Shown: positions 28,086 through 37,328, counted from the first letter of the stretch. The stretch: DNA of 64,000 nucleotides from UBA1141 sp963665155 (GCA_963665155.2 CAXXFI010000002.1:930001-994000); one strand, 5' to 3'. A program made the numbers and translations. Notes: generated by a model not told the origin, from the letters alone.

Positions 28086-28802
28086 TTAATCAATAGTACC
28101 TGCGTAGACTGGACGGGCGAAGTCTACGCTCTCGGCGGCGCGGGAAATGATGTCGGCGGCCTTCTGGGGTTCCAATTTGCCCATGTTTAAGATCGTGTGA
28201 TACAGGCTTGGCTCACTGGGGTGTACTTGGAAGAATTTGCGAAAGTACGTCACATTCGCCGACTCCAGTTGTTCTACAAAGGCCTTCGCTTCCTTGCGCT
28301 CAATATTTTCACGCCTCATCAGAGTCTCAGCCCGGACCTCCAGAGGCGCAATCAGGCCCACGTGTAATACATTCGGAGTATCTGCCAATATCACGTTGGC
28401 ACCTCTACCGATGATCACCACGTCACCCTTTTGGCACAAACCATTGACCACTGTGGTGGTGGCCTCGATAAAATCCTTGTCCTCTAATTTGGCGGGGTTT
28501 GCGGGCCGCTCAACCAACATAGACTCATATGCCGTGGATAATCCAAAGCCTCCACCTCCGTACATTTCTGCGCTAATAGCCGAACGCTCCAGCATCATCT
28601 CCATGAATTGGCTTAGACGTTTTCTAAAGCTGGCTACCTGCTGTTCTTTGTCAATCAAGGCTCCAACGGGCGCCCGGACCAATTTGGACGCTTCTGTCAA
28701 AACAAGCCGGTCTACAAAATCGATTCTCAGCTTTTCCGCCACCATTTGGCCAATGGTAGCCGCGCCGCAGCCAATGGGACCATTGACGGTGATTACGGGC
28801 AT
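28086..28802 (-). CDS. Cytidylate kinase-like family protein
   Basis: About 238 aa from ATG 28802, chosen because GAGGAGGAG lies just upstream; an upstream start (28868) has no RBS. The P-loop is near the N-terminus: ITVNGPIGCGAATIGQMVAE. The canonical last Lys-Ser/Thr is replaced by Ala-Ala-Thr, which is common in this cytidylate-kinase-like group. Later motifs are DVVIIGRGANVILADTP, HVGLIAPLEVRAETLMRREN (lid) and SLYHTILNMGKL. Members are predicted nucleotide kinases but often lack proof of CMP kinase activity. Between two UspA-type genes on the same strand. Confidence 0.8.
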   Translation of the reverse strand: MPVITVNGPIGCGAATIGQMVAEKLRIDFVDRLVLTEASKLVRAPVGALIDKEQQVASFRKRLSQFMEMMLERSAISAEMYGGGGFGLSTAYESMLVERPANPAKLEDKDFIEATTTVVNGLCQKGDVVIIGRGANVILADTPNVLHVGLIAPLEVRAETLMRRENIERKEAKAFVEQLESANVTYFRKFFQVHPSEPSLYHTILNMGKLEPQKAADIISRAAESVDFARPVYAGTID

Positions 28803-29065
28803 AAGGTTCTCCTCCTCTTTAGTCCACTCATTCCTGATTGCGGCTTTGGCCCACTGCCGTCGCACCAAGGGTAATGAGGCTTACCAGCAAATTTAATCAA
28901 GCCGTGGTCACCCGACCATTCCCGTCTAAAAATTTTAGAAATCCGGCTAAAGATTCTAGAAATCCTGTGAAATCTAACTCTACCGTGGCGCCCATCAACG
29001 AGCATCTTCGCCACATCAGTCCCTTCCGAAGTCCCTCCCGCAGCCCTTTCCGGTACAGAACCACG

Positions 29066-29629
29066 CTACCTCGGCGCTAGGTCACACGAGCGGAAAATCC
29101 TCGCGCCAACAGGGGTCTTCTGCTTGATTTGCTTGGCAATACTTCGCCTGGTTAGCTTGGCCAACCCCTTCCGCTCGTGGGTGTTCATGACAATGAAATC
29201 GACACCCTCTCGGGCAGCATAGGTGGCTACGCCTTCGGCGACAGAGGTTGCTTCGATTACATCGCAACGCCACCGTTTGGAATCATCTCTTAACCGGCCA
29301 GCCAACTCCGTTAGATATGCCATGACTTCGGCACGGCATTCGCCTAGTAGATCAGAACCACGGTTATTACCACCTGTCGCCGCCGCAACTTCCCTATTGT
29401 TCCGGATAACATGTAATAGGATCCCATCCCCTTCCGAATGAAGAAGTTTGTTTGCCTTAGGAAGGACCATTTCGGTTTCTTTGGTCCTATCAATGGGCAC
29501 CAGAACCTTCTGGAAGGTGTCACGATCGGCGTCGGCGAACTGCATCCAATACATCCAGTGGCCAACCGCAAGCTCCACCAGGCTAACTTCGGTATCTGGT
29601 TGTGCATCCAAATCCAACATCACCGTCAC
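29066..29629 (-). CDS. UspA family protein
   Basis: 187 aa. A ~35-residue N-terminal extension, MTVMLDLDAQPDTEVSLVEL to the DADRDTFQ segment, is followed by the UspA start KVLVPIDRTKETEMVLPKAN. The core shows ILLHVIRNNR, a helix, RWRCDVIEATSVAEGVATYA and DFIVMNTHERKGLAKLTRRS. The usual G-x2-G of the ATP site is replaced by ERKGLAK, so nucleotide binding is uncertain. GTG start. Probably stress related, and transcribed towards the kinase-like gene. Confidence 0.75.
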   Translation of the reverse strand: MTVMLDLDAQPDTEVSLVELAVGHWMYWMQFADADRDTFQKVLVPIDRTKETEMVLPKANKLLHSEGDGILLHVIRNNREVAAATGGNNRGSDLLGECRAEVMAYLTELAGRLRDDSKRWRCDVIEATSVAEGVATYAAREGVDFIVMNTHERKGLAKLTRRSIAKQIKQKTPVGARIFRSCDLAPR

Positions 29630-29776
29630 CTCCTGGGTGAATTTCGCCTTCGTCCCCGAAATTATCTAAGTTCAGTTGCCGATGTTCATTCCCTTCAAAG
29701 GTGTGTTCGACCGCATTAGGATCTATGGCCCCTACATCAACCTGTGATACTTGCCAGGTTGGATTATTTGAATGCT

Positions 29777-29800
29777 ATATGATATAACGTTATATCATAT
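29777..29800. promoter_or_regulatory. Perfect 24-bp palindrome (candidate operator)
   Basis: A perfect 24-bp palindrome centred on AACGTT lies about 150 bp upstream of the UspA gene, in a very AT-rich stretch (29760-29945). Its half-site is ATATGATATAAC. A related degenerate copy (TATATCGTTATATA) lies near 29861-29874. Two spaced copies in an AT-rich promoter region suggest a dimeric repressor site. Confidence 0.6.
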
Positions 29801-29959
29801 TTGAATTAACGATACTTAATTTTGTTCGTATTGTCAATATTGTGCTATATTTCGCGCATTATATCGTTATATATAAGATATTGTGATTCGTTTCACAATG
29901 AATCTATTGATATAGTTACTTAATTCGTAACATTGTGGTTTTAGTGTAATACCAGCCCC

Positions 29960-30156
29960 ATGAAATTAGAGTCCTGATCTTGGGGTCAGACTTAGGAAGC
30001 TTTCTGGGAGTTGGAGCCGGACATAGACGGCAACCTCATGTGGGCTGGGGGGGCGTGGCGGCGCATCTGGGGATCCACGAAAATCTCAATTTAACCATTA
30101 TTGGTCCGGATCCAGCCGCGGTTGAGGCGGCCCGGGATGCGATCCCTGTGCCCTAA
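29960..30156 (+). pseudogene. Unidentified gene remnant
   Basis: A frame ending at TAA 30154-30156 reads VLILGSDLGSFLGVGAGH ... AAHLGIHENLNLTIIGPD and AAVEAARDAIPVP. An ATG at 29960 is one base out of frame with it. The start looks Rossmann-like (VLILGS) but no family is recognised. Probably a truncated or frameshifted gene. Confidence 0.3.
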
Positions 30157-30561
30157 TTAACAGAGAAAATTTTGCAGGACGGCGGAGTGGGGCTGGCAGG
30201 CATCCAAGCTTCTGCCGTGCCATTCTGTTCTACGACGAAGTAAATACTCTGGTGGGTATGCCATCTCTTAGGAACGGAGACTGTAAGCCGTCGCCTGCAC
30301 GTATTTGTTAGGGCCCTTACGCCGCTACACAGCCGTACAACGGGAAAGAACTGCCAAAAGCTCCCCCCAGCAGCCCGGCTTATTTATTGGGCAGATGCCC
30401 CGAGATTTGCTCTTCTTCGGAGACTCTGCGGTCTTGGGGTTGGCTGCGGCTGCGGTTCAGGTCTTGGCGGTGGTTCCGGGATGGTGGCTCTGATTGTGAT
30501 GTTGCGTCCCAACATAAGTCGCCTCCTTAAGTGGTGTAAGTGGTGTTTGTTGGTCTAACAC
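30157..30561. other. No gene recognised
   Basis: About 400 bp. A 62-codon frame at 30305-30493 has no RBS or domain. Two near-copies of the phrase AAGTGGTGT (around 30531-30547) form a short tandem repeat. Confidence 0.35.
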
Positions 30562-30945
30562 CTAAGCTTCCGAAATGCTTTGGGATCGTCTGATCTGTCT
30601 TCGGAGTCTCGGGTACGGTTCCTCCCAAAAGTACGCTTCGTTCCCTTGCCGTTTAATGATGATGTCTTTGCCTGATAACTTAGCTGCGACGCCGAGCCGC
30701 CGGCGAATAGTGGCTACGCTCTCACCCTCGTCTGGTTGGAGTCTCCCAGCCTGGTCCTCGGCAGCTGCTCGATGTAGCCCAGATATTCTCGGGTGATCAG
30801 AGCTGTCTTGCCAGTAGCGGTCTTTAGCAGTGGCTTCTTGCAGGGGCACCTGGTCGAATGTGGGCATACGGTCTGGGGTCAAACCACGGGGGAAGTTGTG
30901 TAAAATACCTGCGATGACGTTCCAGATTTCCAAGACCCGAATCAA
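30562..30945 (-). CDS. Hypothetical protein, possibly truncated
   Basis: 127 codons. The C-terminal half looks like a real small domain: DEGESVATIRRRLGVAAKLS, then GKDIIIKRQGNEAYFWEE, then basic residues. The Arg/Lys-rich strand-turn-strand pattern suggests nucleic-acid binding, but I cannot name a family. The N-terminal half has uneven composition and may be noncoding. The 5' end of the MFS pseudogene region begins 135 bp further on. Confidence 0.4.
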   Translation of the reverse strand: MIRVLEIWNVIAGILHNFPRGLTPDRMPTFDQVPLQEATAKDRYWQDSSDHPRISGLHRAAAEDQAGRLQPDEGESVATIRRRLGVAAKLSGKDIIIKRQGNEAYFWEEPYPRLRRQIRRSQSISEA

Positions 30946-31079
30946 CCTTTGTCGAATGTTTTCGCAGCTGCCGGAGGCCCGCTACCGGCCGAGCCCACTA
31001 TAGCGAGTAATGCTGGAAAACAACCGCCATTGACAATCGTCGACCGCTGAATCCCTTCCGCCATTAAATGCATCGTGCG

Positions 31080-32209
31080 TTAAGTCTGGCTCTCACGCAA
31101 TGACACCTCCCATTGAAATGCAACTGAGTCCCGCATTTTGAGCCGGACCACGGCCGCCGACAGCCCCATTGCGGCTAGGCATAAAAGGCCCACTGCCGGA
31201 AAGCCACCCAGCGACAGCACCAGTCCCCCAACCGAGGCGCCCAGCACACTACCAAGCTGATTGCTAGTGGCGAACATCCCCCCTGCGGTGCCTCGAGACC
31301 GGCCAGCCATCTCCATGATCAGAGTCATCAATACTGGCATTGAGATGGACAGCAATACCGATGCTCCGAAGGAAAGCGCCATCGCTACCCATGAAGACAC
31401 CTCCAAGGCAAAGAAGAGTCCGGCCACAGCCCCACCGGCCAGGCTCACCGTGGCCAGCCAGTCCAGTCGGCGAGCTCGGCCGGCTATAACCCCCCCCAGC
31501 AAGACTGCCGATTACCGCTCCGACGCCCAACAGCGCAAGAGATGGGGCGGTTCTTCCTTCATTCCAACCGTAGCTTTCGATCATGTAGGCAGCGAAGTAG
31601 GTCATTAACCCGATGAGCGCTATCTGCTGGGAGGCGTTGGCAACCAGCACGTACCACGGTGCCGCATTACGGCCTATTTCCTTGTAACGGTGGAAGAGAG
31701 CTACGGTCTGGCTGGGATTGCGTTGGCGTTTGGGTAGCTGCAACCACATCAGACCCCAAACGGCCAGCGATAGGGCCCCGGTGACGTAAAAGGGCAATCG
31801 CCAGCCCCCAACGGCGCCCAGCAAGGCTATCACCGGCACTCCCAGCGCGACCCCAACCCAACTCGAACTGGAAATGAATCCGACCGCCTTCCCCAGTTTT
31901 TGAGGCGGTAAGCGGTAAACTGTCGGCTAAAGCCGGAAGCATGGCTGCCCCCGCGCCGGTGACTAGACGGAAAGCCAATAAAGAGCTGTAGCTCCACCCC
32001 ACTGCTGATCCCAGAACCCCTACCGCCATCAGCAAAAGGCCCGTGAGAAGCACCGGACGTCTGCCGTACGTATCTGAGATAGGCCCTACCAGCGGTGCGG
32101 TGATTCCCCATGTTATGAAGGTAGCCGCAGCGAGCTGTCCTGCAACCGCTATCGAAGTATTGAACTCGTCTGCCAACTCCACCAGGAGCGGCCCAAGCAT
32201 CAGGCTTAC
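31080..32209 (-). pseudogene. MFS transporter broken by IS3 insertion and two frameshifts
   Basis: Reading down from 32209 the sequence gives VSLMLGPLLVELADEFNTSI, then LVGPISDTYGRRPVLLTG. The first ~10-20 residues are missing because the IS3 end abuts at 32210. Near 31912 a 7-bp tandem duplication (TTACCGC twice) shifts the frame; removing it restores ADSLPPQKLGKAVGFISSSS then VPVIALLGAVGGW. Near 31491-31498 an 8-G run, one G too long, shifts it again before AGGVIAGRARRLDW. The remainder runs to RESQT. This is a 12-helix MFS gene with three independent lesions. Confidence 0.8.
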
Positions 32210-32238
32210 TGACCTTACCCCGAAGTTAGTATCATTGG

Positions 32239-33054
32239 CTAGTAGAGTCCAGCCATAGAGCCAGCAAACTCTTTGGGCGTTTTACCCTTCAGGGAACTGT
32301 GGGGCCTGACCTCGTTGTAGTCCTGCCGCCAGTTCTCTATGATCTCCCTGGCATGCCTTACACTCATGAACCAGTTGATGTTCAAGCATTCGTCGCGTAG
32401 TCGGCCGTTGAAGCTCTCAGCAAAGGCGTTCTCTACCGGCTTGCCAGGACGTATAAAGCTTAACTTGATGCCCCTCCGATAGGCCCACTCATCCATGGCC
32501 TTGCTTGCGAACTCCGGGCCGTTGTCCACAGTGATCACCTCAGGTAGTCCCCGTGTCTCTTCCAGTCTCTCCAGGACTCCCACCACTCTGGCGCCTCCCA
32601 GAGAGGTATCTACCTCGATGGCTGGGCACTCCCGTGAATAGTCGTCCACTATGGCCAATGCCCGGAAGCGCCGACCGGTCACAGTGCTATCAGAGACAAA
32701 GTCCATGGACCACCTCTGATTAGGACGTACAGGAGATGGAATGGTCTCCCGGACCCCTGCCGCCCCTTTGCGCCTCCTCTTCTTCCTGAGCGCAAGCCCC
32801 TCTTCACTGTAGATGCGCTCTGTACGCTTGTGATTGATCACCAGGCCTTCTCTCTTCAGCATGATGTGCAACCTGGGACTGCCAAAGCGCTTCCTCTCCC
32901 ATGCCAGCTCACGCATTCTGCGACGCAGGACAGCATCATCACCCTGCTTCGACTTGTACCGATAGACCGAGGGTGAGATACCAGTAAGCAGACAGGCCCT
33001 CCTCTCACTCAGCCCAAGACTCTCTATGGCATATGCCGCTGCCATCTTCCTCAC
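32239..33054 (-). CDS. IS3-family transposase OrfB (integrase core)
   Basis: 271 aa. N-terminal helices with the HTH_21-like segment FGSPRLHIMLKREGLVINHK, then the DDE core. The catalytic residues are visible: D in RWSMDFVSDSTV, D in ITVDNGPEFAS and E in ENAFAESFNGRLRDECLN. It would be made by a -1 frameshift from orfA, as in the family, or from its own start. It has no disrupted motif, so it may be active. Confidence 0.9.
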   Translation of the reverse strand: MRKMAAAYAIESLGLSERRACLLTGISPSVYRYKSKQGDDAVLRRRMRELAWERKRFGSPRLHIMLKREGLVINHKRTERIYSEEGLALRKKRRRKGAAGVRETIPSPVRPNQRWSMDFVSDSTVTGRRFRALAIVDDYSRECPAIEVDTSLGGARVVGVLERLEETRGLPEVITVDNGPEFASKAMDEWAYRRGIKLSFIRPGKPVENAFAESFNGRLRDECLNINWFMSVRHAREIIENWRQDYNEVRPHSSLKGKTPKEFAGSMAGLY

Positions 33055-33062
33055 CTTGGGCT

Positions 33063-33329
33063 TCAGAAGTTTTTTGCCAGCAACTCCTTCAGAGACCAGT
33101 TGTCCAACGCCTGCTGGGCCACAATCTGCTTCAGGCGCCGGTTCTCTTCCTCAACGGACCTTAGCCTCTTCAACTCGTTCAACGTCAGCCCGGCGTACTT
33201 GGCTTTCCACTTGTAGAAGGTGCCTTCGCTCATGCCGTGCCTGCGGCACAGCTCCCCTGTCTTGGCCCCTGCCTCTGCCTCGTTCAGGACCCCTATGATC
33301 TGCTCCTCTGTGTACCTCTTCCGTGCCAT
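33063..33329 (-). CDS. IS3-family transposase OrfA (HTH_Tnp_1)
   Basis: 88 aa beginning MARKRYTEEQIIGVLNEAEA, followed by a helix-turn-helix with CRRHGMSEGTFYKWKAKYAG and a leucine-zipper-like helix with LRSVEEENRRLKQIVAQQAL. This is the DNA-binding partner of OrfB. The stop is 8 bp before the orfB start. Confidence 0.9.
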   Translation of the reverse strand: MARKRYTEEQIIGVLNEAEAGAKTGELCRRHGMSEGTFYKWKAKYAGLTLNELKRLRSVEEENRRLKQIVAQQALDNWSLKELLAKNF

Positions 33330-33418
33330 GAGCCCTCCTTACTATGTCCTATTTTACCCGGAGGACTCTCTTTGCCACTGTTTCTGTTTTCGGGGGTAAG
33401 GTCACAGGGCCAAACACC

Positions 33419-34342
33419 TCTACTAGAATTAGACAGTTCCCGTGGAGGTGTGTGGTAGACCTGGACATGTTTATAATAGCAGTCTTTTGGCGGATGGATG
33501 ATGCGTTGAAGACTCTGTTTCAAGAAAAACCGTTGCGCCAACTTGGGCCTGCTCCGGGTTGTCCGACGCTGAGGTTTTGACCATGGAGGTGGTGGGAGAG
33601 TTTCTGGGGTTCAGCCAAGACACTGCGCTCTTTCGCCATTTCCGCCAGCATTATCGTCACTTCTTTCCTGATTTGGAGCGGTTGCATCGCACCACCTTCG
33701 TGCGCCAAGGCGCCAACCTCTGGAAGGTCAAGGAGTGGGTGTGGCAGCATTTGCTCGGCTCCATCCGACACAATCCAGCCTTCGCCTTGGTGGATAGCTT
33801 CCCCCTTCCAGTCTGTCAGTTCGCCCGGACCTACCGCTGCCAGCGGTTCCGTGGGGAAGCCGCTTTTGGGAAGGATAGCCTGTCCCGGCAGACCTTTTAC
33901 GGCTTCCGAGTCCATGTGCATTTGAGTTGGCCGGGACTCATCAGCCGCTTCACTGTTGCTCCCGCTAATGTCCACGAACTGAGTGTTGTCCCCCAACTAG
34001 CGGCAGGAACTCGAGGGCTGCTGGTAGGTGACCGCAATTACTGGTCTCCGCGTCTGACCGAGGAGTTGCGCCAAGATGGGGTGACTTTAGTGGCACCCTT
34101 TGGGTCCAGGAAGAGAGACCCTTGGCTTCGCTTCAGCTCTACTCTCAGTCGCCTGCGCTACCGCATTGATACCGTCTTCGGCCAACTGGTGGACCGGTAT
34201 CAGGCCAAGCGGGTCTGGGCTCGGGATGACTGGCATTTGCGTGCCCGTTTGCTACGCAAGGTGCTCAGTCATACTGTTGCCTTCTTGCTCAACCAGTCCC
34301 AAGGGAATTCACCATTACAATTGTCTAAATTACTGGTATGAA
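33419..34342. mobile_element. IS982-family element, defective
   Basis: About 920 bp with imperfect ends: left TACTAGAATTAGACAGTT, right (complement) TACCAGTAATTTAGACAATT. It carries one transposase gene, which is frameshifted. Its left end is ~15 bp from the IS3 right end, so two elements sit back to back. The outer target-site duplication was not identified. Confidence 0.65.
33467..34341 (+). pseudogene. IS982-family transposase, frameshifted near the N-terminus
   Basis: ATG 33467 starts the usual IS982 N-terminus, MFIIAVFWRMDDALKTLFQE then LRQLGPAPG. The frame is lost at 33559, where one T is missing (GGTTGTCC for GGTTTGTCC). The main frame continues with SDAEVLTMEVVGEFLGF, LWKVKEWVWQHL, FALVDSFPLPVC (first catalytic D), LVGDRNYWSP (second D), then RYRIDTVFGQLVDRYQ (E-equivalent region). 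About 290 aa when repaired. As written it cannot make full-length transposase. Confidence 0.8.
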
Positions 34343-34484
34343 AATACCCGCACATCGGGTTAGCTAGGTCGGGTCTCTAGGTTGTTCGACAAAGCCAGCC
34401 TTCACATTACCTCCGCCCCAGACCTTTACCTTAAGGAGTGCTGGTGGTGAAATTACTCCAGAGGCTGGCTGGAGTTGTCACTAT

Positions 34485-35258
34485 ATGATCAAGTTGGTTC
34501 TGACTACCCTCCTCTCCGTTCTATTGTTGCTAGCAGCGTGTGGCGGAGAAGAACCCGGTGGAAAGACGTCAGTACCGGTGGTTGAGACCGAACCTGCCGA
34601 TGCGGACGCTCACTTGGAAGTTGGAGCCGAGCTTGCCGGGCAAGGGCTATTTGAAGAAGCAATTGCAGAATACAGCGATGCCATCCGGTTGAACCCTAAG
34701 TTCATCACAGCCTTCAGCAACCGCGGCCTGGCTTTTGACGCCATGGGTAAGTACCCGCAGGCCATTGAAGATTTCGACGAAGCTATCCACCTCGACCCCG
34801 AATATGCTTTGGCTTTTAGCAACCGGGGCAATTCCTATTCCGGACAAGGCGAGTACCAACGGGCCATCGAAGATTACAACGAGGCTGTCCGTCTGGTTCC
34901 GCGGTACTCGGTAGCCCTCTACAACCGGGGGATCGCCTTTCACAATCTAGAGCAGCACCAGTTGGCAATCGAGGACTACGATGCTGTAATTCAGCGCCTG
35001 CCCGATTATGCCGATGCCTACAACAACCGGGGTGCCAGCTATAAGGACTCGGGCCAGGTTGAGCTGGCTATCCGGGACTACGGCGAAGCCATGCGCATCG
35101 ACCCGAACTACGCTTTGCCCTATGCGAATCGGGCGCTGGCCTACACCCTTCTGGGCCAGGACGATGAAGCAGGGCAGGATGTTGAAACAGCAGTGGGACT
35201 AGGCTCCAATCAACGATTTCTGGAAGAAGCGATAGAGGAGATAAAGAAGCAACGCTAG
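34485..35258 (+). CDS. TPR-repeat lipoprotein
   Basis: 257 aa. Signal with lipobox LLLLAACGG (Cys19), a short linker, then six tetratricopeptide units from about residue 42 to 250. Examples are EEAIAEYSDAIRLNPKFITA, GKYPQAIEDFDEAIHLDPEY and QVELAIRDYGEAMRIDPNYA. Each unit shows the A-x3-Y/F-N-R-G helix A pattern. TPR lipoproteins scaffold complexes on the outer face of the membrane. It stands alone between the IS pair and the SnoaL fusion gene. Confidence 0.88.
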   Translation: MIKLVLTTLLSVLLLLAACGGEEPGGKTSVPVVETEPADADAHLEVGAELAGQGLFEEAIAEYSDAIRLNPKFITAFSNRGLAFDAMGKYPQAIEDFDEAIHLDPEYALAFSNRGNSYSGQGEYQRAIEDYNEAVRLVPRYSVALYNRGIAFHNLEQHQLAIEDYDAVIQRLPDYADAYNNRGASYKDSGQVELAIRDYGEAMRIDPNYALPYANRALAYTLLGQDDEAGQDVETAVGLGSNQRFLEEAIEEIKKQR

Positions 35259-35488
35259 GCCAGGGTCAAAGGCGGTAGCGCCAGAGCCAGTACGACCAGA
35301 ACACAGCAGTACGAATACGCGGGCCCCAAATATTTGGGGTTTGAGAGCACTTTGATTTAGGGATTCCTACGAGTGCCAGAACATTCCGCCCTATGCCACG
35401 GACATTCCATCCGGCCAGCCTTCGGCCTCTACTGACGGCACAGGCACGAATCCTGTCAAAATCGACCGCTAAACCCAACCTGCGCTAG

Positions 35489-36364
35489 TTACCAATGTGG
35501 TGGCTGTTCGGGTAACTGCTCGCCACACCGGCATTTGCCTGCGCTCTTTTCATAGTCGGATAGTTGTTTGCAGGAGGTGCAGCGCACCCACAACCCGTTA
35601 AAACGTTCGGGCACCCACACTGTTGTGGAAAATGCCGCAGCTAAGTCCGCACCGAAAATCCGATCGATAGCGTCTTTATGGGCACCGCCGCGGAGCATTT
35701 GCTTGGGCGCATCCGGGTCTTCCCAAGCCGTCGTGGTGATCATTCTATGGCCGACGGCCATGTTGGCCGTGCTGATGAACCCCGGCATCGCCATCATCTC
35801 TTGGGCTATCTGTCGGCTACGCTCTCTTATTTCATTCACCTCTTCGTCGGAGCGGACATCAATCCAGGTAAGGCTAAAGGCCCCCGGCTTGGTCTGTTTT
35901 CCAGTGGTGTAGCGAATGGAGTTGCCGAAAGTGAAGGGTCCGATGGAGTAGGGCTGCACGATTACCTGAAATCCTAGTTGTTCGACAAGGGTCCTTTGGT
36001 CGAAATAGCCTTTTACCGAGCTAATATGGTCGCCATCTACGACGAAGAAGTCGGCACCAGGCAGAGCGACGGTCTTACCGGTCGGAGGCCCTCCGCCAAA
36101 AGGGCCGGAGTTTGTCCCTTTCATCAACCATTGGGTCGCAACGGTGCCGTCGCCCGTAGGCGAAATGCTAATGACCTCGAAAGAAAGATCGGGAAAGGCG
36201 GCGAGCAAAACGCTTGCGAATTGGGTTATAGCACCACCGGTCAACGGGCCACCGGTTGTCGGGTCTTCATAAGTCCCATTCGCACCCAGGGCTGCTGCGA
36301 TCGCTTCGGGATCGTGGCTATTCCAGGCATCGAGATAATTCTGTACGAGATCCATATCGCTCAT
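35489..36364 (-). CDS. SnoaL-like domain / ABM-like domain / zinc-ribbon fusion
   Basis: 291 aa in three parts. Residues 1-125 are a SnoaL/NTF2-like polyketide-cyclase fold (VQNYLDAWNSHDPEAIAAAL, FEVISISPTGDGTVATQW, FFVVDGDHISSVKGYFDQ). Residues ~155-260 look like a heme- or antibiotic-monooxygenase-like ferredoxin domain with MAMPGFISTANMAVGHRM and TTTAWEDPDAPKQML. Residues ~265-285 hold a CxxC...CxC cluster (CTSCKQL, GKCRCGEQL) that could bind zinc. The second domain resembles the ABM-type proteins at 43005. An unusual arrangement; function unknown. Confidence 0.75.
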   Translation of the reverse strand: MSDMDLVQNYLDAWNSHDPEAIAAALGANGTYEDPTTGGPLTGGAITQFASVLLAAFPDLSFEVISISPTGDGTVATQWLMKGTNSGPFGGGPPTGKTVALPGADFFVVDGDHISSVKGYFDQRTLVEQLGFQVIVQPYSIGPFTFGNSIRYTTGKQTKPGAFSLTWIDVRSDEEVNEIRERSRQIAQEMMAMPGFISTANMAVGHRMITTTAWEDPDAPKQMLRGGAHKDAIDRIFGADLAAAFSTTVWVPERFNGLWVRCTSCKQLSDYEKSAGKCRCGEQLPEQPPHW

Positions 36365-36495
36365 AATCGACCTCTTTAATTAACGTGGTACGGTGACCTA
36401 TTTGCCGACGACACCTTTGATTAAGAGACGCTAGGCATCATACTTTCGGCTGCCTCAGGAGGCAATTTCGTGGATTGATCAGAATGGAGGCTTAC

Positions 36496-37185
36496 CTAGA
36501 CGCCGAATAAGCCGGTTAGCCAATCGACACTATTGGTGCAAGCATAGGCTACGGTGAGAAATTTCAATAATTTTCCAAACCAGACGATAGCCAGGAACCG
36601 CCAGACGGGATAGCGCAGGGCACCGGCGGCGATGCCCACGAAGTCGAAGATAGGGTTTGGTATCAGGGCGAATAGGAAGATCACCAACCATCCCCGGCGC
36701 TGCATCCAGCCTTCCAAGCGAAGGTATAGCCGGCTCTTGGACAATACGCCGCGGCCGCTGAATCCCAGAAAATACCCGGTGAGTTCTCCCATTGTCCCAG
36801 CGCTACCGGCGACCAAGGCCACGTAGTGCGGTTCCAACAATACACCGGCGGCGCATGCGGTGGCCAAGCTGGGCACCGGCAGCACCAAGCCGCCGCTGGC
36901 GATGAGCACGGTAATCGCTAAGCCGACATAGCCGACCTGGTCTAGTTGGACTTGGTCCCGGAACGTGACAGCTAGAGCCACGACCGCTGACACGGCCAGA
37001 AAAGCACCCAAGCGCAGCAGGTTTTCGTTGGATAGCTGGCCGGGATGGGTAAAGAGGAACGCAGCTCGGTTAATGCGCCTCACAGAAAGGATTGGCCGCA
37101 GGCGATTGGAGAAAGTGTTACCAGTAGGCCCGCACGGATCACCGTCTGTTGCAAAAGACGGACCTCGGTTTATATAAATGCGCAC
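36496..37185 (-). CDS. VTT/DedA-like (SNARE-associated) membrane protein
   Basis: 229 aa. After a ~55-residue polar N-terminus come hydrophobic segments typical of VTT proteins: GLAITVLIASGGLVLPVPSL, AGSAGTMGELTGYFLGFSGR (the G-x-x-x-G-x-x-G-Y loop), and WLVIFLFALIPNPIFDFVGI with the conserved Arg/Pro region, ending with C-terminal helices. Family members are polyprenyl-phosphate or phospholipid scramblases or of unknown role. The true start may be downstream of 37185. Confidence 0.75.
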   Translation of the reverse strand: MRIYINRGPSFATDGDPCGPTGNTFSNRLRPILSVRRINRAAFLFTHPGQLSNENLLRLGAFLAVSAVVALAVTFRDQVQLDQVGYVGLAITVLIASGGLVLPVPSLATACAAGVLLEPHYVALVAGSAGTMGELTGYFLGFSGRGVLSKSRLYLRLEGWMQRRGWLVIFLFALIPNPIFDFVGIAAGALRYPVWRFLAIVWFGKLLKFLTVAYACTNSVDWLTGLFGV

Positions 37186-37328
37186 ATAACCGGTACATGG
37201 GCAGGTTTATTCCCTCTTTCGCTCGCTGGACCCGCATATTTAATCAAGTGCCTACGCAGTAAATCCCCTTGGCCTACTTTTGTAAAGGGGGTTAGGGGGA
37301 AGATAAATTTCAGTCCCAGTTTAGGTGG

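Larger units (their letters stand above)
32210..33404. mobile_element. IS3-family element (IS407-like group)
   Basis: 1195 bp bounded by inverted repeats: left TGACCTTACCCCGAA, right (complement) TGACCTTACCCCCGAAAA. It contains orfA and orfB on the minus strand. The flanks do not show a target duplication (TTAC left, CAGG right). Either the flanking DNA was rearranged after insertion or one junction derives from another copy. The left end sits inside the MFS gene; the right end lies about 15 bp from the IS982 element. Confidence 0.8.
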
